From Erwinia typographi (GTDB lineage: Bacteria; Pseudomonadota; Gammaproteobacteria; Enterobacterales; Enterobacteriaceae), in assembly GCF_000773975.1 (NCBI RefSeq), contig NZ_JRUQ01000040.1:124001-188000 (forward strand): DNA of 64,000 bases. The letters are read 5' to 3'. Of this stretch, positions 1 through 9,670 are shown one piece after another (position 1 is the stretch's first letter; every line of letters starts with the position of its first letter). A model generated the notes under the pieces. That model was not told the DNA's origin and searched no databases. It saw nothing but the letters and a program-made list of their open reading frames with translations. A program made the translations under genes and the position numbers.

Positions 1-178
1 CACCGGACAGAATGATGCCGTTTGGGTTGAACCCGCGGATCTGCTCTTCGGTGACGTCCCACGCCCACAGTTCACAGTAGACGCCAAGCTCACGCACGCG
101 GCGTGCAACCAGCTGCGTATACTGCGAGCCGAAATCAAGGATCAGAATGCGATGTTTATGAATATTTTCCGTCGTCAT
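1..178 (-). CDS. guaA: GMP synthase (glutamine-hydrolysing), N-terminal part
   Basis: Only the first 59 codons are present; the gene runs off the left edge. The product converts XMP to GMP using glutamine amide nitrogen, the last step of guanine nucleotide synthesis in the cytoplasm. The visible residues are the start of the class I glutamine amidotransferase domain ([20 protein letters not shown], then [13 protein letters not shown] and GIILSG), as in E. coli GuaA. It lies 79 bases downstream of guaB on the same strand, the standard guaBA operon. The catalytic Cys lies outside the window. Confidence 0.95.
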   Translation of the reverse strand, partial: MTTENIHKHRILILDFGSQYTQLVARRVRELGVYCELWAWDVTEEQIRGFNPNGIILSG

Positions 179-220
179 TGGGCTATTCCAGGGCGATATA
201 ACAAATTCAGGGATTAGGAG

Positions 221-246
221 TAAAACGCCCGGCCGGAGCCGGGCGT
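221..246 (-). terminator. Intercistronic hairpin between guaB and guaA
   Basis: A GC-rich inverted repeat (ACGCCCGGC / GCCGGGCGT, loop CGGA) lies just after the guaB stop codon. In the direction of transcription it is followed by TTTTA. It resembles an intrinsic terminator or attenuator placed inside the guaBA operon, so it may set the guaA/guaB transcript ratio or protect the guaB mRNA end. The T-run is short, so termination is probably partial. Confidence 0.55.
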
Positions 247-257
247 GAGGTCCAGTA

Positions 258-1724
258 TTATGAACCCATGCGGTAGTTCGGGGACTCTTTGGTAATGGTC
301 ACGTCGTGAACGTGACTTTCCGAAATACCGGCGCCGCTGATGCGGACAAATTCCGCTTTGGTGCGCAGGTCGTCGATAGTACCACAGCCGGTCAGGCCCA
401 TACAGGAGCGCAGGCCGCCCATTTGCTGATGAACGATCTCTTTCAGGCGGCCTTTGTAAGCCACGCGGCCTTCAATCCCTTCAGGAACCAGTTTGTCCGC
501 CGCGTTGTCGGTCTGGAAGTAGCGGTCAGACGATCCTTTGGACATCGCGCCCAGTGAACCCATACCGCGATAGGATTTGAAAGAGCGTCCCTGGTACAGT
601 TCGATTTCACCCGGAGATTCTTCGGTGCCGGCCAGCATCGACCCGACCATTACGGCAGAAGCGCCAGCGGCGATAGCCTTAGCGATATCGCCAGAGAAGC
701 GGATGCCGCCGTCGGCGATAACAGGGATACCGGTGCCTTCCAGCGCGGCAACCGCGTCAGAAACAGCGGTGATCTGCGGTACGCCAACGCCGGTAACAAT
801 ACGGGTGGTACAAATTGAGCCCGGGCCAATACCGACTTTCACCGCGCTCACGCCCGCTTCCACCAGCGCCAGAGCGCCCGCGCCGGTCGCGACGTTACCG
901 CCAACGATTTGCAGGTCAGGATATTTTGCGCGGGTTTCGCGAATGCGTTGCAGAACGCCTTCAGAATGGCCGTGGGAGGAGTCAATCAGCAGCACGTCAA
1001 CGCCTGCGGCAACCAGCGCATCTACGCGCTCTTCGTTACCGGCGCCAGCGCCTACCGCCGCGCCAACGCGCAGGCGACCATGCTCGTCTTTACAGGCGTT
1101 AGGCTTACGCTCTGCTTTCTGGAAATCTTTAACGGTTATCATGCCCAGCAGATGGAAACTTTCGTCCACCACCAGCGCTTTTTCTACGCGCTTTTCGTGC
1201 ATTTTTTGCAGCACGACTTCGCGGGCCTCGCCCTCACGGACGGTCACCAGACGCTCTTTAGGCGTCATCACGGCGGAAACGGGCAGGCTCAAATCGGTCA
1301 CGAAGCGCACGTCGCGGCCGGTAATGATGCCAACCAGCTCGTTGTCGCCGTTGACCACCGGGTAACCGGCAAAGCCGTTACGTTCGGTCAGCGCCTTCAC
1401 GTCGCTCAGGGCGGTGGTTGGCAGCACGGTCTGGGGATCGGTGACTACGCCGCTTTCGTGTTTTTTCACCTTGCTAACTTCTTCCGCCTGGCGCTCGATC
1501 GACATATTTTTGTGGATAAAGCCGAGGCCGCCTTCCTGGGCCAGCGCGATAGCCAGACCGGCTTCGGTCACGGTATCCATGGCGGCGGAAAGCATAGGAA
1601 TATTCAGGCGGATGGTTTTGGTAAGCTGGGTGCTGAGGTCAGCCGTGTTGGGTAAGACAGTCGAGTGAGCAGGAACGAGCAGAACGTCGTCAAATGTCAG
1701 GGCTTCTTTAGCGATTCTTAGCAT
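258..1724 (-). CDS. guaB: Inosine-5'-monophosphate dehydrogenase
   Basis: NAD-dependent oxidation of IMP to XMP, the committed step of GMP synthesis; cytoplasmic tetramer. The protein is 488 aa, the same length as E. coli GuaB. A TIM-barrel catalytic domain is interrupted at about residues 90-210 by a pair of CBS domains. The catalytic loop GSICTTR (Cys near residue 305) and the phosphate-binding [12 protein letters not shown] and [13 protein letters not shown] segments are intact. It heads the guaBA operon, with guaA 79 bases downstream. A PurR-like box and a TATAAT element lie directly upstream, so repression by purines is likely. Confidence 0.98.
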   Translation of the reverse strand: MLRIAKEALTFDDVLLVPAHSTVLPNTADLSTQLTKTIRLNIPMLSAAMDTVTEAGLAIALAQEGGLGFIHKNMSIERQAEEVSKVKKHESGVVTDPQTVLPTTALSDVKALTERNGFAGYPVVNGDNELVGIITGRDVRFVTDLSLPVSAVMTPKERLVTVREGEAREVVLQKMHEKRVEKALVVDESFHLLGMITVKDFQKAERKPNACKDEHGRLRVGAAVGAGAGNEERVDALVAAGVDVLLIDSSHGHSEGVLQRIRETRAKYPDLQIVGGNVATGAGALALVEAGVSAVKVGIGPGSICTTRIVTGVGVPQITAVSDAVAALEGTGIPVIADGGIRFSGDIAKAIAAGASAVMVGSMLAGTEESPGEIELYQGRSFKSYRGMGSLGAMSKGSSDRYFQTDNAADKLVPEGIEGRVAYKGRLKEIVHQQMGGLRSCMGLTGCGTIDDLRTKAEFVRISGAGISESHVHDVTITKESPNYRMGS

Positions 1725-1776
1725 GGCAATATCTCAACCTCAGGGTGAATGAGAACTTGTAAAATATTGCCGCGGC

Positions 1777-1802
1777 ATTATACAGGCCGTAATCGATTGC
1801 CT
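1777..1802 (-). promoter_or_regulatory. guaBA promoter with PurR-like operator
   Basis: On the minus strand a TATAAT -10 element lies at 1777-1782. Immediately upstream, at 1787-1802, is AGGCAATCGATTACGG. It fits the PurR consensus (ANGCAANCGNTTNCNT) at every defined position but the last. E. coli guaBA carries a comparable PurR site. The operator would overlap the region contacted by RNA polymerase. Confidence 0.6.
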
Positions 1803-1894
1803 CCAGCATTATTTAAGAAAAGTTCTTGATCCCCACGGTGAGGCCTGTAGTATCAGTTGATTAACCCTCTGATTTAAAGTTTGATCTTCATCAC

Positions 1895-3274
1895 ATGTCG
1901 CTACCGCCATCCGCCAATATTTTTACCGTCAGCCGTCTCAACAGCACAGTGCGCAAGCTGCTGGAGATGGAAATGGGCCAGGTCTGGCTGAGCGCTGAGA
2001 TGTCGAACTTCTCTCAGCCCGCTTCCGGTCACTGGTATTTCACCCTGAAAGACGACGGGGCCCAGGTTCGCTGCGCAATGTTCCGCAACAGCAACCGGCG
2101 GGTGACTTTCCGCCCGCAAAACGGGCAGCAGATTTTAGTCAGAGCGACGATCACGCTGTACGAACCTCGCGGTGATTATCAGCTGATTGCCGAAAGTATC
2201 CTGCCAGCCGGTGAAGGCCTGCTCCAGCAGCAGTTTGAACTGCTGAAGCAGCAACTGATGAGCGAAGGGCTGTTTGACCAGAGCCATAAGCAGCCCCTGC
2301 CGGACCCGGCGCGTCAGGTGGGTGTCATTACCTCCGCAACCGGCGCGGCGCTGCACGACGTGCTCAGAGTGCTTCACCGCCGCGACCCTTCCCTGCCGGT
2401 GGTCATCTACCCCACGCCGGTTCAGGGCGTCGATGCACCGGCCAGTATCGTCCGCGCGATTGAGCTGGCGAACGTCCGGGGAGAGTGCGACGTGCTGATT
2501 GTGGGCAGAGGCGGCGGCTCGCTGGAGGATCTGTGGAGCTTCAACGACGAGCGCGTCGCGCGCGCTATTTACGCCAGCAGCATTCCCATCGTCAGCGCCG
2601 TGGGTCACGAGACGGACGTGACCATCGCCGATTTTGTCGCCGACCTGCGCGCGCCAACGCCTTCTGCGGCGGCGGAGCTGGTCAGCAGGAATCAGGTTGA
2701 GCTGCTGCGCCAGCTCCAGTCTCAGCAGACCAGGCTGGAAATGGCGATGGATTACTTCCTCGCGCAAAAAAACCGTAGCTATACCCGTTTGCAGCATCGC
2801 CTGGAGCAGCAGCACCCGCAGCTGCGACTCGCCCGCCAGCAGACCTCGTTAATGCGTCTGCAGCGTCGTCTGGACGACGCAATGCAGTTAACATTACGCC
2901 AGGCTTCCCATCAGCAGGAACGCGCCGGGCAGCGTCTGAACGCGTTTCAGCCGCAGGGGCGAATCCATCGTGCGCAGCAGCATTTACAGCAGTGGCAGTA
3001 TCGCCTGCAGCAGGCGATGCAGCTCCAGCTCAACGGCGGCAAACACCGGTTCTCAACGCTTACCGCGCAGCTTGAAGGCGTCAGCCCGCTGGCGACGCTG
3101 GCGCGCGGTTTCAGCGTCACCACCGCGGCAGACGGCAAAGTAGTGAAAAAAACCCGCCAGCTGCATCAGGGCGACAGGCTGAAAACGCGGCTGGACGACG
3201 GTTGGGTCGAGAGTGAAGTAACCGCTATCACCCCAAATCCAAAACCACGCAAGCCTAAAGACCCGACCTGCTGA
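1895..3274 (+). CDS. xseA: Exodeoxyribonuclease VII large subunit
   Basis: Large, catalytic subunit of the single-strand-specific exonuclease VII, which works with XseB (not in this window) in mismatch repair and recombination. The protein is 459 aa. An N-terminal OB-fold region (residues about 10-110) is followed by the conserved catalytic segment with [14 protein letters not shown] and [23 protein letters not shown]. After that comes a long Gln/Arg-rich helical region (about 270-400) and a short C-terminal beta domain. It is transcribed away from guaB, as in E. coli. Downstream synteny is broken by the protease/gcd block. Confidence 0.97.
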   Translation: MSLPPSANIFTVSRLNSTVRKLLEMEMGQVWLSAEMSNFSQPASGHWYFTLKDDGAQVRCAMFRNSNRRVTFRPQNGQQILVRATITLYEPRGDYQLIAESILPAGEGLLQQQFELLKQQLMSEGLFDQSHKQPLPDPARQVGVITSATGAALHDVLRVLHRRDPSLPVVIYPTPVQGVDAPASIVRAIELANVRGECDVLIVGRGGGSLEDLWSFNDERVARAIYASSIPIVSAVGHETDVTIADFVADLRAPTPSAAAELVSRNQVELLRQLQSQQTRLEMAMDYFLAQKNRSYTRLQHRLEQQHPQLRLARQQTSLMRLQRRLDDAMQLTLRQASHQQERAGQRLNAFQPQGRIHRAQQHLQQWQYRLQQAMQLQLNGGKHRFSTLTAQLEGVSPLATLARGFSVTTAADGKVVKKTRQLHQGDRLKTRLDDGWVESEVTAITPNPKPRKPKDPTC

Positions 3275-3386
3275 TCCCTCCGCCGTCTGTGACGCGGACG
3301 GCGTAACGTGGCGCCCTCTCCCCCACAATATCTGCCCGTGGCGACTATACTTCTTTGATACTCACCGGTCGATTAGGGAGCAAGGT

Positions 3387-4400
3387 ATGCACTATGGCGT
3401 CATTCCCCCCTACATGTTGCGCAAAATTATCGATAACGGCTCCGGGCAGCAGCAAAACTGCGCGCGAAACACGCTGACCCATGTTCAGACGCTGATGGCG
3501 GAAAGCTGGGTCAAACCGGAAGGCGCCAAGGCCGCGCCTCCGGAAGAGGTCCAGCGGGAAATTTACGATGCGGAGCAAACGCAGACGCTTCCCGGCACGC
3601 TGATGCGCAGCGAAGGCCAGCCTGCGGGGCAGGATATTGCCTCGAACGAGGCTTATGATTATCTCGGCGTGACCTGGGATTTTTTCTGGCAGGCTTACCA
3701 GCGCAACTCTCTTGATAACCATGGCCTGACGCTGAAGGGCTCGGTGCATTACGGCAAGAACTACCAGAATGCCTTCTGGAACGGTCAGCAAATGGTGTTC
3801 GGCGATGGCGACGGCGAAATTTTTAATCGCTTTACCATCGCGCTGGACGTGGTGGGCCATGAGTTGGCGCACGGCGTTACGGAAACCGAAGCCGGTTTGA
3901 TTTATTTTGAGCAGGCTGGCGCGCTGAACGAATCGCTGTCCGACGTGTTCGGCTCGCTGGTAAAACAGTTTCAGCTTAAGCAAACCGCCGATCGGGCCGA
4001 CTGGATTATTGGCGAGGGCCTGCTGGCGAAAGGCATTAACGGCAAGGGCCTGCGGTCGATGTCGGAGCCGGGCACGGCCTATGACGATCCGCTGCTGGGT
4101 AAAGATCCTCAGCCCGCCGACATGCAGGGCTATATCCAGACCCGCGATGACAACGGCGGCGTTCATCTTAACTCGGGCATTGCAAACCGGGCATTCTGTC
4201 TGGCGGCAAAAGCGCTGGGTGGCTACGCGTGGGAGCAGGCTGGCTACGCCTGGTACGACACCGTCTGCGACAAAACGCTGCCGCAGAATGCCGATTTTAA
4301 AACGTTTGCCGGGTTTACCATCCAGCACGGTCAGAAACGCTTTAACAAAGCGGTTGGTCAGGCGATTGAGGATGGCTGGAAACAGGTCGGCGTGCTGTGA
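3387..4400 (+). CDS. Protealysin-like M4 family zinc metalloprotease
   Basis: A thermolysin-family (M4) endopeptidase of 337 aa. The zinc site is complete: HELAH at 158-162 (His158, Glu159, His162), the third ligand Glu182 in GALNESLSD, and the transition-state His260 in VHLNSGI. The N-terminus has no signal peptide. Instead it starts with a short propeptide of about 50 residues carrying an IPPYML motif, as in the Serratia protealysin group (short-propeptide, PPL-type precursors), rather than the long FTP/PepSY propeptide of thermolysin. The stop codon overlaps the start of the next gene, which looks like the cognate inhibitor emfourin. Known protealysins process bacterial and host proteins; substrates here are unknown. 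Not present at this site in E. coli. Confidence 0.93.
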   Translation: MHYGVIPPYMLRKIIDNGSGQQQNCARNTLTHVQTLMAESWVKPEGAKAAPPEEVQREIYDAEQTQTLPGTLMRSEGQPAGQDIASNEAYDYLGVTWDFFWQAYQRNSLDNHGLTLKGSVHYGKNYQNAFWNGQQMVFGDGDGEIFNRFTIALDVVGHELAHGVTETEAGLIYFEQAGALNESLSDVFGSLVKQFQLKQTADRADWIIGEGLLAKGINGKGLRSMSEPGTAYDDPLLGKDPQPADMQGYIQTRDDNGGVHLNSGIANRAFCLAAKALGGYAWEQAGYAWYDTVCDKTLPQNADFKTFAGFTIQHGQKRFNKAVGQAIEDGWKQVGVL

Positions 4401-4732
4401 TGAACACGTTACCGGAATTGAGCAACGATGCGGTGATCGACGTGGCGCGTGAAGGAGGTTTTGCCTGGATACCGAAGCTTTCCGGCCCAAGGCGAATTAC
4501 GCTGGCCCAGCTCAGCGATCCTCAACGTAAACACGTCTGCGAGGTACTGCGTCAGGCGATGCCGCTGGGCGAACCGCCGGGAGAACAAAGCCGCGCCGGA
4601 TATGGCGATCGGCGTTATTTTCGTATCGAAATCAGCTACGCCACCGCACAGCAGGTTGGCAATATCGTACTGCTGGTTCCCGAGGATCAGGCCCCTCCGG
4701 CGCTGGTTCAACTCTGGCAGGAGGGGCAGTAG
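4400..4732 (+). CDS. Emfourin-like protease inhibitor (protealysin-associated)
   Basis: A 110-aa protein whose ATG shares one base with the protease stop codon (TGATG), so the two are very likely translationally coupled. I chose ATG 4400 over an in-frame GTG one codon upstream because of this overlap. There is no signal peptide or membrane segment. N-terminal features include LPELSNDAVIDVAREGG, FAWIPKL and a Gly/Pro-rich loop (PLGEPPGEQS), then a predicted beta-rich C-terminal half. From memory this matches emfourin (M4in), the inhibitor encoded next to protealysin in Serratia proteamaculans. The assignment rests on recalled resemblance plus the pairing, not on a search. Confidence 0.8.
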   Translation: MNTLPELSNDAVIDVAREGGFAWIPKLSGPRRITLAQLSDPQRKHVCEVLRQAMPLGEPPGEQSRAGYGDRRYFRIEISYATAQQVGNIVLLVPEDQAPPALVQLWQEGQ

Positions 4733-4750
4733 CCACTTTCGCCAGGCCGT

Positions 4751-4790
4751 AAAAAAGCCCCTTCATTACTGAAGGGGCTGAGTTTTTTCA
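4751..4790. terminator. Bidirectional terminator between emfourin and gcd genes
   Basis: The 9-bp stem AGCCCCTTC / GAAGGGGCT (4756-4779, loop ATTACT) is flanked by AAAAAA on the left and TTTTTT on the right. It can therefore terminate both the rightward protease-inhibitor transcript and the leftward gcd transcript. Confidence 0.9.
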
Positions 4791-4815
4791 GACGTTCAGC
4801 AAAGAGGCCGTCGGC

Positions 4816-7248
4816 TTACTTATCCAGTGAGAAAGCAATCACGTAGTCACCACGATCTGGAGACTGACGCGCGCCGCCCGCTGAGATCAGGATGTACTGC
4901 TTGCCGTTCTCCGGGGAGACGTAGCTGATTGGGCCACCCTGGCTGCCCACCGGCAGACGTGCTTTCCACACTTCTTTACCGGTTGCGGTATCGAAGGCGC
5001 GCAGGTAGTAGTCCTGCGTTCCGGCAATGAACACCAGTCCGCCCTGAGTGGCGAGCGTGCCGCCCAGCGTTGGCATCCCAACCGGCATTTGCGCATGCAT
5101 TTTAATACCGAACGGACCGGTATCCTGCACGGTGCCAACTGGCACCTGCCAGACAATTTTCTGCGTGTTCAGGTCAATCGCCGACAGCGTACCGAAAGGC
5201 GGCTTCTGGCAAGGAATGCCCAGCGGCGACATAAAGCGGTTTTTATTCACCGCATACGGCGTGCCTTTCATTGGCACCAGACCCATACCGGTATTTACCG
5301 CTTCACCACCGCTGTTTACCGCACCGTCTTTGGCCGGTGCCGCCGCAACCATCTGCTGCCAGAGGCCAAGGCGCATATCATTGACGAAGAGGTAGTTGTG
5401 GTTTGGATCGGTCGAAATACTCCCCCAGTTCATCCCGCCCAGAGAGCCAGGGAAGCTGAGCGACTTGTCAGTGCCCGGCGGGGTGTAAAGCCCGTTATAA
5501 CGCATTGACTTAAAGCTGATGCGGCAGGCCAGCTGATCGAACGGCGTAGCGCCCCACATATCAGACTCATGTAGCGTTTCATTGCCAATCTGCGGCATCC
5601 CCACCGAACGCGGTTGCGTTTTGGAATACTGCTCGTTCGGGATGTTCGAAGTTGGAACCGGCTGCTCTTCCACTTTAGTCAGCGGCTTGCCGGTCTCACG
5701 ATCCAGCACGTAAATCTGACCCGACTTGGTGCCAATCACTACCGCTGGCTTCTTGCTGCCATCCTTCATCGGGAAGTCAATCAGGCTTGGCTGCATTGGC
5801 AGATCGAAGTCCCACAGATCGTTATGCACGGTCTGGTAGACCCACTTCTCTTTACCCGTGGTGGCATCAACAGCCAGTACGGATGCGCCGTATTTGTGAT
5901 CCAGTTTGGTACGGTTAACGCCCCACAGATCGACAGATGAACTGCCCATTGGGATGAAGACCGTATTCATGTTGGCATCGTAGGACATTGGCGCCCAGGA
6001 GTTAGGCGTACTGCGCGTGAAGCTCTCACCCGGCATCAGGATCGCATTCGGATCGTCTTTGCCAGGGTCGAATGCCCAGCGCATTTTACCGGTGATCACG
6101 TCAAAGCCGCGCATTACGCCGCCAGGCATATCGGTGCTGACGTTATCGGCTACGCGCCCGCCCACCACGACGGTGCTTCCCGCCAGCGTAGGGGCTGAAG
6201 TCAGGACATAGCTCGGATCTTTTGCCTCGCCCATGCCTTCGCGCAGGTCAACGCTGCCGTTTTTACCAAAATCGGCACAGAACTTGCCGTTATCCGCATC
6301 CAGTGCAATCAGGCGATCGTCGATGGTGTTCATCAGAATACGACGCTGGCAGGCCGCGCCGGCTGGCAGATCGATGGCCGCAGGAGGATTGGAACCCGGA
6401 ACGCCAGGCTGCGTCAGCGGTTGGGTAGCGTCGAAATAAGCCAGGCCACGGCAGCGCATCCAGACGGAGGATTTCGCATTGATATCCGCTTTCCAGATCT
6501 GCTTGCCGGTGTCAGCCGCGACGGCAATCACGTTGTTGTGCGGCGTACAGAGGAAAACGGTGTTGCCTACCTGTAGCGGAGTTTGTTGATCTTCCGCGCC
6601 GTTACCGTCCGGGCTGAGCGGAGTGTCACCGGTGTGGAAGGTCCAGGCCACTTTCAGATCCTTCACGTTATCGCGGGTGATCTGATCGAGTGCCACAAAG
6701 CGGCTGCCTCCCGGCGTATTGCCGTAATTTTCCCAGTTTTTCTGCTGCTGATCTTTAGCCACCGGCACCAGCGGCAGCTCCTGACCATTATCCACGCCAG
6801 GATGCGGCACGAACATCTGGACCAGCGTGGCAACCAGGCCAATGACCAGTACCACCGCAATCGCCCCGGCGGGTTTAGCTGCGGAGGGCTTGCCTTCACG
6901 CTTGCGCAGCGCAGGCAGGGTAACGATTGCCAGCAGCAGCAGTCCGGCCAGCGTCATCAGGCGAGATACCAGCGGCCAGAAGTCGATACCGGCGTCCTGC
7001 AAAGCCCAGATAACCGAGCCAATAAACACCAGCGCAAAAATAATTACCGCTGAGGATTTAAGACGGAAGAATTGAATAGCAGAAACAACGGTAAATATGC
7101 CGGCAATAACGAAATACCAGCTGCCGCCCAGTGAAACCAGTTTCCCACCACCAATCACAAAGAAAAGGCCGGTCGCCAGTAACACCAGCCCCAGCACAAT
7201 GCACCACAAGCTCAGCCATTTTGACGGCCGGGCACTCATTTGAGACAT
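4816..7248 (-). CDS. gcd: Membrane-bound PQQ-dependent glucose dehydrogenase
   Basis: Quinoprotein that oxidises glucose (aldoses) to gluconolactone in the periplasm and passes electrons to ubiquinone. The protein is 810 aa from the chosen start. The first about 140 residues hold about five hydrophobic membrane segments (GLVLLATGLFFVIGGG, WYFVIAGIFTVVSAIQFF and others). The rest is the periplasmic PQQ-binding propeller, beginning near WENYGNTPGGSRF and including TPLQVGNTVFLCTPHNN and WAFDPGKDDPN. The ATG at 7248 is preceded by AGGAG at 10 bases, better than an upstream ATG at 7269. In E. coli gcd lies elsewhere. No pqq genes are visible here, so cofactor supply depends on other loci or uptake. 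Confidence 0.96.
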   Translation of the reverse strand: MSQMSARPSKWLSLWCIVLGLVLLATGLFFVIGGGKLVSLGGSWYFVIAGIFTVVSAIQFFRLKSSAVIIFALVFIGSVIWALQDAGIDFWPLVSRLMTLAGLLLLAIVTLPALRKREGKPSAAKPAGAIAVVLVIGLVATLVQMFVPHPGVDNGQELPLVPVAKDQQQKNWENYGNTPGGSRFVALDQITRDNVKDLKVAWTFHTGDTPLSPDGNGAEDQQTPLQVGNTVFLCTPHNNVIAVAADTGKQIWKADINAKSSVWMRCRGLAYFDATQPLTQPGVPGSNPPAAIDLPAGAACQRRILMNTIDDRLIALDADNGKFCADFGKNGSVDLREGMGEAKDPSYVLTSAPTLAGSTVVVGGRVADNVSTDMPGGVMRGFDVITGKMRWAFDPGKDDPNAILMPGESFTRSTPNSWAPMSYDANMNTVFIPMGSSSVDLWGVNRTKLDHKYGASVLAVDATTGKEKWVYQTVHNDLWDFDLPMQPSLIDFPMKDGSKKPAVVIGTKSGQIYVLDRETGKPLTKVEEQPVPTSNIPNEQYSKTQPRSVGMPQIGNETLHESDMWGATPFDQLACRISFKSMRYNGLYTPPGTDKSLSFPGSLGGMNWGSISTDPNHNYLFVNDMRLGLWQQMVAAAPAKDGAVNSGGEAVNTGMGLVPMKGTPYAVNKNRFMSPLGIPCQKPPFGTLSAIDLNTQKIVWQVPVGTVQDTGPFGIKMHAQMPVGMPTLGGTLATQGGLVFIAGTQDYYLRAFDTATGKEVWKARLPVGSQGGPISYVSPENGKQYILISAGGARQSPDRGDYVIAFSLDK

Positions 7249-7779
7249 GGTAAAAATACTCCTGAACAAAATAGGGCTTTAGCACAATCTTCATTCTGAT
7301 TCTGTACCAGTAACGCGAAGGTTGGCAGGTAACGGAGGGAAATGAACATTATTCTTCAGTCGCTAAATTCATTAACAATTTGTTACGGGCGATTCCCGTC
7401 CTCTGTAAGCCAAAACCTTAGCTGCCGCACCTGTGCGGCGATCGGGGCGATCGGCTGACGGCAAAAATTGTACCACATGGTTCGTAAAGCAATAAACACA
7501 AACTTAACAAACATCACACTTTTCAGCGTTTTTTTAGCCGACGCGAGCCACCGATAAAAACGGCTGTGAACAGTTTCGCGTGCCAATTATTTATTATAAT
7601 TAACGCCGGAAGGTCGTCGGGACGACGTTATTTGTGGAATCAGGTACGGAGGGATTTGTTATCGGTTCAGCGGCCGGGAGAAGAATAAATTGAAATAACA
7701 GTGAGTAGCCGTGGGCAACTGTTTTTTAGCACGACAGGAATTAAACGGATAGCGAAAGTGGTCCGATCCGCCTTATTCA
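7249..7779. other. 531-base gene-free stretch upstream of gcd
   Basis: AT-rich compared with its neighbours. On the minus strand a TACAAT at 7467-7472 could be a -10 element for gcd, but no convincing -35 lies at normal spacing. A short inverted repeat GTCGT...ACGAC is present at 7613-7626. I see no RNA gene. A leftward frame of 67 codons (7383-7586) starts with TTG and has no ribosome site; I do not consider it a gene. The gcd leader is therefore long or its promoter lies close to the gene. Confidence 0.5.
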
Positions 7780-8004
7780 TTAAGAGTGTGCCAGTGGGGA
7801 AAATTCAACGCGTTTTTTGGAAATCAACCCGTGACCATGCTGGCAAAAGTAGTCAACGGCACCGCAGGCTTTAAGAACCTGTAGCGGCTGTTTGCAGTCG
7901 GGGCAGATAGCCTGTCTGGCAACGCTCGGTTCACAGTGGGGGCAATAGAGGTTCGCCTCGTCGGCGATGAGCTCCTGCTGGCATTGCGGGCAACGTTGGC
8001 GCAT
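7780..8004 (-). CDS. yfgJ: Zinc-ribbon protein YfgJ
   Basis: A 74-aa protein made of tandem zinc-ribbon knuckles: CPQC near the N-terminus, CPHC, CPDC, and a closing CQHGHG. The C-terminal half (QPLQVLKACGAVDYFCQHGH and then LISKKRVEF) is nearly identical to E. coli YfgJ as I recall it. Function is unknown; two rubredoxin-type knuckle pairs suggest a structural zinc protein. It follows der on the same strand behind the der terminator. In E. coli it sits between xseA and der; here the protease/gcd block separates it from xseA. Confidence 0.93.
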   Translation of the reverse strand: MRQRCPQCQQELIADEANLYCPHCEPSVARQAICPDCKQPLQVLKACGAVDYFCQHGHGLISKKRVEFSPLAHS

Positions 8005-8030
8005 TTCATTCTCCTTATTTCACTGAGCCA

Positions 8031-8062
8031 GTATAAAACAAAGGGGGCCATCAGGCCCCCTT
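8031..8062 (-). terminator. Terminator downstream of der
   Basis: A 7-bp perfect GC stem GGGGGCC / GGCCCCC (8043-8060, loop ATCA) is followed on the minus strand by TTTGTTTTAT. It is placed 6 bases after the der stop codon and before yfgJ. Confidence 0.85.
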
Positions 8063-8067
8063 GTCGA

Positions 8068-9561
8068 TCAACGTTTGTTTTTCTTTAAGTGACTCATCAA
8101 ACGCTGGCGCTTACGCTGCTGATTCGGCGTCAACAGGTTACGCTTGCCTTCATAAGGGTTGTCGCCTTCCTTGAACTGAATGCGGATAGGCGTACCCATC
8201 ACCTCCAGCGAGCGGCGGAAGTAGTTCATCAGGTAGCGCTTGTAGGAGTCCGCCAGATCTTTCACCTGATTACCGTGGATCACCACAATCGGCGGGTTAT
8301 AGCCACCGGCATGCGCATATTTTAGCTTCACGCGGCGGCCCCGCACCAGCGGTGGCTGATGATCATCGGCGGCCATATTCATGATGCGCGTCAGCATTGA
8401 GGTGCTCACGCGACGGGTGGAGCAGTCATAGGCTTCGGTGACCGATTCAAACAGGTTGCCGACGCCGCTACCGTGCAGGGCGGAAATGAAGTGGATGCGG
8501 GCGAAGTCAATAAAGCCCAGACGGAAGTCCAGCGTCTCTTTCACTTCATCGCGCACTTCCTGCGACAGACCGTCCCACTTGTTCACCACGATAACCAGCG
8601 AACGCCCGCTGTTGAGGATAAAGCCCAGCAGCGACAGATCCTGATCGGAGATCCCCTCGCGGGCATCAATCACCAGCATCACTACGTTAGCGTCTTCAAT
8701 GGCCTGTAGCGTTTTGATCACCGAGAATTTTTCAACGGTTTCGGTGACTTTGCCACGCTTACGCACGCCAGCGGTATCAATCAGGATGTATTCGCGGCCG
8801 TCGCGCTCCATCGGGATATAGATACTGTCACGGGTCGTTCCGGGGGCGTCGAACACCACCACGCGATCTTCACCAAGAATACGGTTAGTCAGCGTTGATT
8901 TACCGACGTTGGGACGGCCCACAATCGCCAGCTTAATCGGCAGGTCCAGCGGGTTGAAGTCGTCTTCAGCTTCCGCCGCTTCAGCCTCGCTCTTCTCTTC
9001 CGCTTCCAGCTCGGCCCAATAGGCCGCATTAGCCTGCTCCTCGGTCAGCGGCTCCGCCTCAACCACTTCGTCCATCCACGGCAGCAGCACGGTTTCCAGC
9101 AGGCTGGAGACGCCGCGCCCGTGGGAAGCGGCGATAGCATGGATGTCGCCCAATCCTAAGGAGTAAAAATCGACCACGGCGGAATCAGGGTCCAGACCGT
9201 CGGTTTTATTGGCCACCAGGAAGGTAGGTTTCTCACGCGAGCGTAAGTGCTGGGCAATGGCCTTATCGGCTGGCATCAGACCGGCGCGGGCATCGACCAT
9301 AAACAGCACCACGTCAGCTTCTTCAATCGCCAGCAGGGACTGTGCGGCCATGCGCGTTTCCACGCCCTCTTCGTTGCCATCGATACCGCCGGTATCGATA
9401 CAGATAAACTCCTGCCCTTCGACCTCAGCACGACCGTATTTGCGATCGCGCGTAAGCCCAGGAAAATCCGCCACCAGCGCATCTCGCGTGCGCGTTAAAC
9501 GGTTAAACAGGGTGGATTTTCCCACATTGGGACGCCCGACCAGCGCGACCACAGGTACCAT
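8068..9561 (-). CDS. der: Ribosome-assembly GTPase Der (EngA)
   Basis: Essential GTPase for 50S ribosomal subunit maturation. The protein is 497 aa with two consecutive G domains. Each has a P-loop ([12 protein letters not shown] near residue 9; [12 protein letters not shown] near residue 212) and NKxD motifs (NKTDG, NKWDG). An acidic linker ([16 protein letters not shown]) lies between them, and a C-terminal KH-like domain ends in a Lys/Arg-rich tail. Two P-loops in one chain are diagnostic of Der. It lies downstream of bamB, separated by a strong terminator, in the E. coli order. Confidence 0.98.
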   Translation of the reverse strand: MVPVVALVGRPNVGKSTLFNRLTRTRDALVADFPGLTRDRKYGRAEVEGQEFICIDTGGIDGNEEGVETRMAAQSLLAIEEADVVLFMVDARAGLMPADKAIAQHLRSREKPTFLVANKTDGLDPDSAVVDFYSLGLGDIHAIAASHGRGVSSLLETVLLPWMDEVVEAEPLTEEQANAAYWAELEAEEKSEAEAAEAEDDFNPLDLPIKLAIVGRPNVGKSTLTNRILGEDRVVVFDAPGTTRDSIYIPMERDGREYILIDTAGVRKRGKVTETVEKFSVIKTLQAIEDANVVMLVIDAREGISDQDLSLLGFILNSGRSLVIVVNKWDGLSQEVRDEVKETLDFRLGFIDFARIHFISALHGSGVGNLFESVTEAYDCSTRRVSTSMLTRIMNMAADDHQPPLVRGRRVKLKYAHAGGYNPPIVVIHGNQVKDLADSYKRYLMNYFRRSLEVMGTPIRIQFKEGDNPYEGKRNLLTPNQQRKRQRLMSHLKKNKR

Positions 9562-9670
9562 ATTGAAGCCTCATGACAAAAATTAAACGCCTGGCATACG
9601 CATGTATGACCAACAAAAGAGTGCTGATACGCACGCAGGCTGAAGGCGTAAGAATACCACGCCCAGAGAA

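Noticed and set aside
3280..3303. Hairpin CGCCGTC...GACGGCG after xseA as a terminator
   Set aside because: The stem is real but no T-run follows, so I did not list it as a terminator.
3345..4490. Long open frame on the minus strand across the protease gene
   Set aside because: It is the antisense shadow of a clearly functional M4 protease; the translation is Arg/His/Gln-rich and has no domain.
7383..7586. 67-codon leftward frame in the gcd upstream region
   Set aside because: Starts with TTG, has no ribosome site, lies in AT-rich spacer and resembles no family I know.
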